From Pseudomonadota bacterium (GTDB taxonomy: Bacteria > Pseudomonadota > Gammaproteobacteria > Burkholderiales > Burkholderiaceae_C), in contig JAIUPH010000007.1 in assembly GCA_020161065.1 (NCBI GenBank), forward strand, positions 454,225-518,224: DNA of 64,000 bases. Direction: 5' to 3'. The translations under genes and the position numbers were made by a program. The notes under the pieces were generated by a model, which was not told the DNA's origin, made no database searches, and saw only the letters and a list, made by a program, of their open reading frames with translations. Positions within the stretch are counted from its first letter, which is position 1. Every line of letters begins with the position of its first letter. This document shows, in pieces, positions 31,688 to 39,469 of the stretch.

Positions 31688-34600
31688 GGCGTCTCCTGGG
31701 TGGGTTGCGGTAGCGCGACGCCTTGCGGTTGTTCGGCGTCTTCTTCGGCCGCGTCACGCGCGCGCTGTTTGGCTTCGGCGCGCGATTCCGACCATTCGTA
31801 GATCAGCGGCAGCAGCAGCAACGTCAGCAGCGTCGAGGTGATCAAGCCGCCGATCACCACGGTGGCCAGCGGGCGCTGGGTCTCGGCCCCGACACCTGTG
31901 GAAATCAGCATCGGCACGAGGCCGAGGATCGCCACCGAGGCCGTCATCAGCACCGGCCGCAGGCGCAGCGCGGCGCCCTGGCGCACGGCATCGCGTATCG
32001 ACAAGCCGTGCTTGCGCTGGTCGTTGAGGAACGAGACCAGCACGATGCCGTTCAGCATCGCGACCCCGAACACGGCGATGAAGCCGATCGCCGACGGAAC
32101 CGACAGGTACTGCCCGGTGATGAACAGCCCGACGATCCCGCCGATGATCGCGAACGGGACGTTCGCAATGATCAGCGTGGCGTGGCGTACCGAGTTGAAC
32201 GCCGTGTACAGCAGGATGAAGATCAGGCCGATCGTGAGCGGGACGATGATGCCCAGTCGTTCCATCGCACGCTGCTGGTTTTCGAAGGCGCCTCCCCATT
32301 CCACCCAGTAGCCCGTGGGCATCTTGACTTTCGCCTGGATCGCGGCGTTCGCGTCCTTGACGAAGCTGTCGACGTCGCGGCCCTGCACGTCCATCTGCAG
32401 CACGGCGTAGCGCTGCAAGGCCTCGCGCCGGACGAAGGTGTAGCCCTCGGCAAGTTCGATCTTCGCCACCTGGGCGAAGGGCACGATCGCGCCTTCGGAC
32501 GTGCGGATGGGAATGGCGGCGATGGCCGATGGGCTGTTGCGGAACTCCTCGGGCAGCCGCACCGAGATATCGAAGCGGCGTGTGCCTTCGATCAGCGTCG
32601 AGACAGTCTCGCCGCCGATGCCGGCCTGGACGATGGCCAGGATGTCGTCGGCGTTCAGGCCGTAGCGGGCCGCCGCCTGGCGATCCACCTTGATGACCAT
32701 CTGCGGCTTGCCCTTGTTGGCTTCCGCCGACAGGTCGGCCACGCCGGGAACGCCACCGACCACGCCCTTGAGCTGCGCGGACAGCTCCTCGAGCTTGTCC
32801 AAATCCTCGCCGTAGACCTTCAGCGCCAGCGTTGCGCGCACGCCGGAGATCAGTTCCTCCACGCGCATCTGGATCGGCTGCGTGGCGCCGAAGACAGCGG
32901 TCTGCACCTCGCCTTCGAGGAATTCCTGCATCTCCCGGCCGAGAGCGGCATACGACTGCTTCGTCGGCCACTCGTCCTTGGGCTTCATGTCGAGCAGGAC
33001 TTCCATGTAGTTCACATCGGCCGTCTCGCCCTTTTCGGCGCGGCCGATGGTGGCCAGCACCGAGTTCACCTGCGGGTACTTCTGGCGCAGGGCGGCGTCC
33101 ATCACATTCGCCACGCGGACCGATTCCTCGAGCGATGTCGAGGGAATGCCGACGACGCGGAACATGATCGCGTCCTCCTGCAGCGTCGGCATGAACTCCT
33201 TGCCGAGCAGAGGGAAGAGGGCGAGGGCGCCGACGAGCAGTGCGATCGCCGCGCCGATGACGGTCTTCTTGCGGTCGAGCGCCCAGTCCAGCATCGGCAG
33301 GTAGAGCTTCTTCGCGCCGCGCACCAGCCAGGTGTCCTTCTCCTCCTTGGGCTTGAGGATCAGCGCCGCCAGCACCGGCACCAGCGTCAGCGACAGCAGC
33401 AGCGAGCCGGCCATCGCGAACGTGATGGTCAGCGCCATCGGTTTGAACAGCTTGCCTTCCAGCCCCGTCAGCGAGAACAGCGGCAGGAACACGACGATGA
33501 TGATCATGATCGCGAAGGCGATCGGGTTCGCCACTTCGCGCGCCGCTTCGAGCACCACGTGGGTCCGGTTGATCGGCCGGCCCGACTCGCGAGCATGCGC
33601 GAGCAGGCGGAAGGCGTTCTCCACCATCACCACCGCGCCGTCGACCATCATCCCGATGCCGATCGCCAGTCCGGCCAGCGACATCAGGTTGGCCGACATG
33701 CCGAAGCGCTGCATGCAGATGAACGCGAACAGCATCGCCAGCGGCAGCGTGACGATCACGACGATGGCGGAGCGAAACTCGCCGAGGAACAGGAACAGGA
33801 TCACCGCGACCAGGATCGAGCCTTCGATGAGGGCGTTGGTCGAGGTCGCCAGCGCCTTGTCGACGATCTCGGTGCGGTCGTAGGCCGCCTTCAGCTCGAT
33901 GCCCTTGGGCAGCGCGGCTTGCGCGATGGCCAGCTTCTCCTTGACCGCCTTCACCACGGAGGCCGAGTTCTCGTGGATGCGCGCCAGCGCGATGCCGAGC
34001 ACGGTCTCCTGGCCGTTGCGCGTGACTGCGCCGAAGCGCACGGCCGGCGCCTCCTTGACGTCGGCGATGTCGCGCACGTAGACCGGCGAGCCCTTGCGCT
34101 CGGCGACGACGATGGTGCCGATGTCGGCGGCGTTGCTGACCAGCCCCAGGCCGCGCACGAGGTACTGTTCGACGCCGATGTTCAGGAACTGCCCGCCGAC
34201 CTGCTTGTTGTTGGCCGCCAGTCGCTCCATCACCTCCTTGAACGACAGCCCGTATTTGACCAGTCGCCGCGGGTCGATCTGCACCTGGTACTGCTTTTCG
34301 TGGCCTCCCCAGGTCGTCACGTCATCGACACCCGCGGCCGTGCGCAGGATGAGCCGCACCGTCCAGTCCTGCAGCGTGCGCAAGTCCATCGCGCTGAGCT
34401 TCTTGTCGGCGTCTTCGATCGTGTACCAGAACACCTGGCCCAGGCCCGAGCTGTTGGGGCCGAGTTCGGGCTCGCCGTAGCCGGCGGGCAAGCGGCCTTT
34501 CACCTCCTGCAGCTTTTCACCCACCAAGCGGCGCGCGAAGTAGATGTCGACGCTGTCCTTGAAGTACACGCCGACGTAGGACAGGCCGAACAGCGAGACC

Positions 34601-34851
34601 GAGCGGACGACTTCCACGTCCGCCAGGCCCGCCATCGCGGCTTCGATCGGAACGGTGAGCAGCTTTTCGATGTCTTCGGCGGCGACGCCGGGGGACTCGG
34701 TGTAGATGTTCACCTGCGCCGGCGTCACGTCGGGGAAGGCGTCCACCGGCACCTGCCGGTAGGCCATGGCCCCGAGGCCGATGAGCACGGCGAAGGCCAC
34801 CAGCACCAGCACTTTGTAGCGCAGGCTGGCATCAACGATTGCATTGAGCAT
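31684..34851 (-). CDS. czcA: CzcA-type heavy-metal RND efflux pump
   Basis: 1055 residues, the usual RND length, with an N-terminal membrane helix, two large periplasmic loops and 12 membrane segments. The fourth membrane helix carries LAIGIGMMVDGAVVMVEN. The Asp of DGA and the Glu of EN, needed for proton flow, are present, but the first Asp of the DFGxxxDGA signature of Zn/Co/Cd pumps is replaced by Gly. It thus falls outside the classical CzcA signature, and its metal range is uncertain. It forms the inner-membrane part of CzcCBA, proton-driven export from periplasm or cytoplasm to outside. Confidence 0.88.
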   Translation of the reverse strand: MLNAIVDASLRYKVLVLVAFAVLIGLGAMAYRQVPVDAFPDVTPAQVNIYTESPGVAAEDIEKLLTVPIEAAMAGLADVEVVRSVSLFGLSYVGVYFKDSVDIYFARRLVGEKLQEVKGRLPAGYGEPELGPNSSGLGQVFWYTIEDADKKLSAMDLRTLQDWTVRLILRTAAGVDDVTTWGGHEKQYQVQIDPRRLVKYGLSFKEVMERLAANNKQVGGQFLNIGVEQYLVRGLGLVSNAADIGTIVVAERKGSPVYVRDIADVKEAPAVRFGAVTRNGQETVLGIALARIHENSASVVKAVKEKLAIAQAALPKGIELKAAYDRTEIVDKALATSTNALIEGSILVAVILFLFLGEFRSAIVVIVTLPLAMLFAFICMQRFGMSANLMSLAGLAIGIGMMVDGAVVMVENAFRLLAHARESGRPINRTHVVLEAAREVANPIAFAIMIIIVVFLPLFSLTGLEGKLFKPMALTITFAMAGSLLLSLTLVPVLAALILKPKEEKDTWLVRGAKKLYLPMLDWALDRKKTVIGAAIALLVGALALFPLLGKEFMPTLQEDAIMFRVVGIPSTSLEESVRVANVMDAALRQKYPQVNSVLATIGRAEKGETADVNYMEVLLDMKPKDEWPTKQSYAALGREMQEFLEGEVQTAVFGATQPIQMRVEELISGVRATLALKVYGEDLDKLEELSAQLKGVVGGVPGVADLSAEANKGKPQMVIKVDRQAAARYGLNADDILAIVQAGIGGETVSTLIEGTRRFDISVRLPEEFRNSPSAIAAIPIRTSEGAIVPFAQVAKIELAEGYTFVRREALQRYAVLQMDVQGRDVDSFVKDANAAIQAKVKMPTGYWVEWGGAFENQQRAMERLGIIVPLTIGLIFILLYTAFNSVRHATLIIANVPFAIIGGIVGLFITGQYLSVPSAIGFIAVFGVAMLNGIVLVSFLNDQRKHGLSIRDAVRQGAALRLRPVLMTASVAILGLVPMLISTGVGAETQRPLATVVIGGLITSTLLTLLLLPLIYEWSESRAEAKQRARDAAEEDAEQPQGVALPQPTQETP

Positions 34852-34866
34852 GGTCCGTGGTCCTTC

Positions 34867-36099
34867 TCAATGCCCGTGGCCGAGCTGGGATTTCAGCTTG
34901 CGTGCCTTGAGCGCATAGGCTCCGGAGGTGACCACCTGGTCGCCGGCCTTGATGCCCGACTTGAGCAGCGTGCGGCCGCCCACCCGTTCACCCGGCTCGA
35001 CCTGGCGCGCTTCGTACGCGCCTTGCTCGTAGACGAATACGGTCGGCTGGCCCTCGAGCAGCACGATGGCCGCGTCGGGCAAGCTGATGACATCACGCTT
35101 GTCGTCGCCCGCCTCGATGGTCGCGGTGGCGAACATCTCGGGCTTCAGGCGGCCGTCCGCGTTGGCGACCTCGATGCGGGCCGCGATCGTGCGGGTGTCC
35201 TTGTCGAGCATCGCGCCGATGTGGCCGACCCGCCCGCTGAAGGTCTCCCCGGGGTAGGCCGGCACCGTCACCTTGGCGTTGGCCCCGATGCGGACCTTGG
35301 CCAGCGCAGCCTCGGGCAGGTCGGCCTGGATCCAGACACGGCTCAGGTCGGCGATGGTGAACATCGATTCGCTCGGGCTGCCCAGTTCGCCCAGCGTCAC
35401 TTTCTTCTCGATCACGGTACCGGCAAACGGCGCCGTGACGGCAAAGCCGGCGACGCCGCTGCCGCTGGCCGCTTGCGCGCCGCCGAGCAGGCGCAGCCGA
35501 TCGGCGGCGTTGCGCACAGCGGCGGTCGCCTTGTCGCGGTCGGCCTGGGCGCGCAGGAAGTCCTTGCGCGGGATGATTTCCTCCGCGTTCAGCGACTCGG
35601 CGCGCTTGAAGTCGGCATCGGCGATCCGCAGTTCGGCCTGGGCCTGGGTCCAGGTGGCATGAGCTTCAGCAACATCGACGCTGTCGAGCGTGGCCAGTGT
35701 CTGCCCGGCGCGCACGCGGTCACCCAGCTTCGCCGGGGCCGAAGTGATGCGGCCTTCGATTCGGGGTGCGACACGGGCCAGACGGTCCTGGTCGGGCCGG
35801 ATCGTTGCGGTGACCTGAAGCGTCTCGCCAAGTGCTTCCGCCTTGATCGCTTCGACCTTCACGCCGGCGCGTTCCGCCTCCTCGGCGGTGAGGGTCAGTT
35901 CCTCTGAGCCTTCCTTGTGCTCGTCCTTCTTTTCGCCGGCATGCTCGGCATGTTTGTCGCCTTCAGCGGCGTGCTCGTCCTTGGCTCCGCCCTTGCCGCA
36001 GGCGGCAAGCGAGACAGCGACGGCCAGTGCCAGGGCGACTTTGGTCGCCAGCCCGGCCAGGCGCTTCGGACGCCCTGTGTCGTCTTGCAGCGTGATCAT
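34867..36099 (-). CDS. czcB: CzcB-type membrane-fusion protein (lipoprotein)
   Basis: 410 residues. A lipobox (VSLAACG) anchors it in the inner membrane. The mature N-terminus is rich in His, Lys and Glu (DEHAAEGDKHAEHAGEKKDEH), a likely metal-binding region. Lipoyl, alpha-hairpin and beta-barrel domains follow (RIEGRITSAPAKLGDRVRAG; ADFKRAESLNAEEIIPRKDF; FAGTVIEKKVTLGE). It bridges CzcA and CzcC. It overlaps czcC by four bases and lies 15 bases before czcA. Confidence 0.9.
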   Translation of the reverse strand: MITLQDDTGRPKRLAGLATKVALALAVAVSLAACGKGGAKDEHAAEGDKHAEHAGEKKDEHKEGSEELTLTAEEAERAGVKVEAIKAEALGETLQVTATIRPDQDRLARVAPRIEGRITSAPAKLGDRVRAGQTLATLDSVDVAEAHATWTQAQAELRIADADFKRAESLNAEEIIPRKDFLRAQADRDKATAAVRNAADRLRLLGGAQAASGSGVAGFAVTAPFAGTVIEKKVTLGELGSPSESMFTIADLSRVWIQADLPEAALAKVRIGANAKVTVPAYPGETFSGRVGHIGAMLDKDTRTIAARIEVANADGRLKPEMFATATIEAGDDKRDVISLPDAAIVLLEGQPTVFVYEQGAYEARQVEPGERVGGRTLLKSGIKAGDQVVTSGAYALKARKLKSQLGHGH

Positions 36100-37370
36100 T
36101 GCGAGGTTCCTTCCCGCGACCAGCCGGCCGCGTTTTCGAGTTCGATTCGGGTGGTGTGGAATTCGGCCAGCGCGTCGTTCAGATCGCGTTCGGCGTCCAG
36201 GGCCTGGCGATTCACGAGCAGTTGATCGAGCAGGCCGATCTGGCCGGCCTGCCGCGACTTCGCGGCGAGTTGCTGGTTGTCGGCCGAGGCGGCGACCATC
36301 GCGCGCTGCAGGCGCGCCACGCGCTCGCGCTGGCTGTCGAGCCGGCTCCAGAGGCGCCGCACCTGGGCCTGGCCGTCGCGCGTCGCGGCGGCACGTTCGA
36401 TTTCAGCCTGCGTTGCATCGCTCATGGCCTGGCCGATGGCCGCGTCGTTGCGCTTGAAGAGCGGCAGCGGCACGGAAAGGGTCAGCGTGGTGACGCGCTC
36501 GCGACCGTCGGCCGGACCCTCGCGGCCGACGTTCAGCCCGACCGTCACGTCCGGGTAGCGGCTGGCCCGCTCGACGCCGACCCGTGCGCGGGCGGCGTCT
36601 TCGCGTGCAGCCAGCGCGCGCTGCCTGGGCAAGGCCTGCGCCGATGCGAGCAGTTGATCGAGGCCATAGGGCAGTGGCGCGCCATTCGGCACGCCGAGGT
36701 CGCCGATCACCTCCGGCACGGCGGACGGCGGCAACTGCAGGGCTGTGGCGAGGTCGGCCTTGGTGTCCTGCAGATGCTCTTGCGACACCGCCAGCGCATT
36801 GCGGGCGCGTTCGGCCTCGATCAGGGCGACGTTGGCATCCAGGCGGGTGTCCTCGCCCGCGCTGCGCCGCCTGGCGACGGCCTGCGCAGTGCCGTCAAAC
36901 AACTCGACCGAACGCTGTTCGAGCCGCACCCGCCGCTGCGCGGCAAGCACGGCGTGGAATCGCAGCGACGCTTCGGCGCGTGCCTGGCGCCGCGCATCTT
37001 CGATCTCGGCGCGCAAGGCCTCCAGCGATGCGGACGCGGCCTCGCGGCGGCGCGCCTGCTGGCCACCGATCTCGATCGGCTGCGCGATGCCCAGGCCCCA
37101 CTCGCGGGCGTTGCCATCGGGAGTCGCGGCGCTGCGTCGCGTGCGCTCCACGCTGAGCTCGGGGTTGTTGAAGAGCAGTGACGCGGCTTCGCGGCGGGAG
37201 CCTTCGGCGGCCACCAACTGGGCCTCGCGCGCACGCACGGTGGGGCTGGCGGCTTCTGCCAGCCGCAGCGCCTCCGCAAGCGTCAGCGGGCCCGAGCCCG
37301 CGGTCTGCGCACTCGCGGGAACGGTCGAGGCAGCCAGCACGAAGGCCAGCGCCAGGAGTGGGAATCGCAT
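36096..37370 (-). CDS. czcC: CzcC-type outer-membrane factor
   Basis: 424 residues with a Sec signal peptide (LALAFVLAASTVPASA) and the two-repeat coiled-coil pattern of TolC-family proteins (LTLAEALRLAEAASPTVRAREAQ; ARARVGVERASRYPDVTVGL; LLDQLLVNRQALDAERDLNDA). It forms the exit duct for the Czc pump. It is first of the three pump genes, with czcI 61 bases upstream on the same strand. Confidence 0.9.
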   Translation of the reverse strand: MRFPLLALAFVLAASTVPASAQTAGSGPLTLAEALRLAEAASPTVRAREAQLVAAEGSRREAASLLFNNPELSVERTRRSAATPDGNAREWGLGIAQPIEIGGQQARRREAASASLEALRAEIEDARRQARAEASLRFHAVLAAQRRVRLEQRSVELFDGTAQAVARRRSAGEDTRLDANVALIEAERARNALAVSQEHLQDTKADLATALQLPPSAVPEVIGDLGVPNGAPLPYGLDQLLASAQALPRQRALAAREDAARARVGVERASRYPDVTVGLNVGREGPADGRERVTTLTLSVPLPLFKRNDAAIGQAMSDATQAEIERAAATRDGQAQVRRLWSRLDSQRERVARLQRAMVAASADNQQLAAKSRQAGQIGLLDQLLVNRQALDAERDLNDALAEFHTTRIELENAAGWSREGTSQ

Positions 37371-37431
37371 CGAATCATCCTTCTGGTCTCACGACAGAAG
37401 CGATTCGCCGGCGATGTGGAGATGTTGTCAG

Positions 37432-37842
37432 TCAGTCCGCGAGCGAGACCATCACCACGTCGCCGCCGGATCGCGCGGCAGGGATGGAGTGGGCTCGATC
37501 CGGGCGCAGGGGGCTGGCCGGAATGTGGGAGTCGTAGCGGGGTTCTGGCTGCCGCATGGCGTCGCCATGCGGCAGAGCGTCGACAGCGGAGGTTGGCGCG
37601 GGCATGAACGCGGAACAGCCCAGATGGCAGGTTTCGCAGTCCGTGTGATATGCGCCCGCAGTGTCGTCAGCATCTTGGGCGGCCGAGGCGATCTCGCCAT
37701 CGGCCTGATGCTTGTGTTCATGGTGGCCGAAGTGCTTCTTGGTCGAGACACCGGTTTCGTGCGCGCAATACGGTGCCGCCGCGCCCCAGACCAACTGAAA
37801 CGGCACGACGAACAACAGAAAAGCGAACACCCAACGACGCAT
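37432..37842 (-). CDS. czcI: CzcI-like small exported Cys/His-rich protein
   Basis: 136 residues. A signal peptide (FAFLLFVVPFQLVWG) is followed by a Cys/His-rich part: YCAHETG, HFGHHEHKHQ, and HTDCETCHLGCSAF. This is the pattern of CzcI proteins, which sit directly before czcC and are thought to modulate efflux or bind metal in the periplasm. The start at 37842 has a weak ribosome site. It leads the czcICBA operon. Confidence 0.75.
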   Translation of the reverse strand: MRRWVFAFLLFVVPFQLVWGAAAPYCAHETGVSTKKHFGHHEHKHQADGEIASAAQDADDTAGAYHTDCETCHLGCSAFMPAPTSAVDALPHGDAMRQPEPRYDSHIPASPLRPDRAHSIPAARSGGDVVMVSLAD

Positions 37843-37990
37843 GATTGAGATTCTAGACTGGCAGTGTCTGGCCCGGCCCACGGCACTGGCGGGTCAAACC
37901 GCGACATTTTCCGATTCAGCATGGGCTGCTGCTTCGAGCTTGGTTGATTCGAGCGCTCCGAAACCGGTCCGGCCGGGGAGCGGCCCTGGT

Positions 37991-38278
37991 TCAAAGCCGC
38001 TTGGCGAACGCCATCGGGATGCCAGTCAACGCCCGATCGGACGCTGATGTCCGGTCGGACTGCGTCGAAACGCCGTGACGTGTTGCCATGGCCATGGGGA
38101 CTCCCGAGAGCGTCGTCGGCCGCGTCAGGCCGTCGGAAGGCGTGCGGGTGTCGAGCCGTTTGGCGACGTTCATCGAGACGCCGGTGAACGGCACATCCGA
38201 CGCCGCAGGCGCTGCGTGCGCGTAGGTGCCCAGCGTCAGCGTCAGGGCAAGGGTCAGAATAAGGGCAGTGAATTGCAT
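37991..38278 (-). CDS. Small exported protein with triple short repeat, 95 aa
   Basis: Start at 38278. A signal peptide (TALILTLALTLTLGTYAHA) is followed by three related segments: FTGVSMNVAKRLDTRT, LSGVPMAMATRH and LTGIPMAFAKRL. Each has a (T/S)G(V/I)xM core followed by a basic end. No Cys. The promoter at 38353-38410 carries a perfect CusR/CopR-like palindrome, so it is probably copper-induced. I know no family. The repeated Gly-x-x-Met could bind Cu(I). Confidence 0.55.
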   Translation of the reverse strand: MQFTALILTLALTLTLGTYAHAAPAASDVPFTGVSMNVAKRLDTRTPSDGLTRPTTLSGVPMAMATRHGVSTQSDRTSASDRALTGIPMAFAKRL

Positions 38279-38352
38279 GGGGATCTGTCCGGCAGGACGG
38301 GGCGCCGACACGCAGCGGTGCCGAACCCGCGTCGGGTTTGGAGACCGGCCGC

Positions 38353-38410
38353 AATCTACGGAGCCGCAATCAACAGAACTCTGTCGGGAACATGACAGGC
38401 CTGTCATCTT
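38353..38410 (-). promoter_or_regulatory. CusR/CopR-type box with 16-bp perfect palindrome
   Basis: ATGACAGGCCTGTCAT (38392-38407) is a perfect palindrome within a 22-bp box at 38389-38410. On the minus strand GTCAT is followed after 15 bases by CTGTTG (38371-38376) and after 12 by TAGATT (38353-38358). Layout and the adjacent GTTCCCG match the czcE-like promoter. It lies 111-132 bases upstream of the 95-aa gene, almost the same distance as at czcE. Confidence 0.75.
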
Positions 38411-38525
38411 TCGTCGCCGCACGTTTGAGTCGATGACACGGTATCGTGCGAACTCGCGGCTTTCGACCTTCTGGCGAACGGGTCACCGTGCTCCGCAAAG
38501 TGACGGGCTGCTGTAAAGTTCAGGC

Positions 38526-38966
38526 ATGGGTTTGTTGATCAGAACGCTTCTGATTTGGTTGCTGGTGTTGGCGGTTCCTGCGCAAGGGGCTGCTGCCGCG
38601 ACCATGGCGTTTTGCGGCCCGAATCACCATGGTGGCGAGTCGACGTCGACGCGCTCCGAACTGAGTTCGAACGCTTCCGAGCATTCGCATCATGGCGATG
38701 CTGCGCCTGCGCATGAGGTCGATGCAGACGCAGCGGCCGATGCGGCCATCGCTGACGATGCGTCGATGATGGTGAAGGCTGGCCATGCGGCCAAGCAGAA
38801 GTGCAGCGCCTGCGCCTCCTGCTGCTCGCTGGGCGCCATCCTGACCACGGTGCCGGTCATTCCGGTCACCGACTCGGCTCCGACGGTGTTCGCCACCGTC
38901 GTGCCGACCGTCGACGCATTCGCCGCCGACGGACCTGACCGTCCTCCTCGAAACGTCCTCGCGTAA
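38526..38966 (+). CDS. Small exported Cys/His-rich protein upstream of the copper module
   Basis: 146 residues. A signal peptide (TLLIWLLVLAVPAQGAAA) precedes FCGPNHHGGE, SEHSHHGD and KQKCSACASCCSLGA, a strong soft-metal-binding composition. Its place (just before an outer-membrane factor operon), size and Cys/His content are those of CzcI-type and similar proteins, three more of which occur in this window (37432, 48245, 52508). A metal-binding or pump-modulating role is likely, but the sequences are too divergent to call one family by eye. Confidence 0.6.
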   Translation: MGLLIRTLLIWLLVLAVPAQGAAAATMAFCGPNHHGGESTSTRSELSSNASEHSHHGDAAPAHEVDADAAADAAIADDASMMVKAGHAAKQKCSACASCCSLGAILTTVPVIPVTDSAPTVFATVVPTVDAFAADGPDRPPRNVLA

Positions 38967-39076
38967 CTGGCCCGGGCTGACGCGCGTGTAGCGACGCGCG
39001 GCCCTGCGCCAGGTGCCGTTCCGTCCCCGCCGCGGCTGCGGCAGGGGGCGTCCCCAGACGTTCACGCGAGGATTTC

Positions 39077-39469
39077 ATGGTCCCAATCCCCACGCTCCGA
39101 CGCAGGCCGCGCGCCCTGCCGAGCCTGCTGTTGACGGCGCTCCTGGCCGCGCAGGCACAGGCGCAGCCCACCACCACTACCACCGTCCGCCCTGATCCGC
39201 TGGACCCGAAGGCCCAAGTGCCCGCGATGCGCTACGAGTCGTCGCTCGGGCAGTCTCGTCGCATCGGCGATGACAAGCCCGTGGCCTGGCGCGAAGCCAA
39301 CGAGGCCGTCGCTCGCATCGGCGGCTGGCGGGTTTATGCCCGCGAGGCACAGCAACCCGATGCCCCTCCGACGACACTGCCGGCGGTAGCTCCGGCGCAG
39401 TCTCCGGCGTCGACGCCGGCGGCCACCACGAAGCCGACGCCTGCCGGTCATGGTGGTCACAAGCCATGA
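39077..39469 (+). CDS. Exported protein with His-Gly tail, 130 aa
   Basis: A signal peptide (LPSLLLTALLAAQAQA) is followed by a short conserved-looking domain (VPAMRYESSLGQSRRIGDDKPVAWREANEAVARIGGWRVYAREA), a Pro/Thr/Ala-rich linker and the tail GHGGHKP. Proteins of this type precede copper outer-membrane-factor genes in Burkholderiales. The next two gene products also end in Gly-His. Function unknown; periplasmic copper handling is inferred. It overlaps the next gene (ATGA). Confidence 0.6.
   Translation: MVPIPTLRRRPRALPSLLLTALLAAQAQAQPTTTTTVRPDPLDPKAQVPAMRYESSLGQSRRIGDDKPVAWREANEAVARIGGWRVYAREAQQPDAPPTTLPAVAPAQSPASTPAATTKPTPAGHGGHKP

Noticed and set aside
31723-35907. A 1394-codon open frame on the plus strand
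   Set aside because: It is antisense to czcA and czcB, is extremely rich in Arg, His, Asp and Gln, and has no domain. Long antisense frames are common in GC-rich genes.
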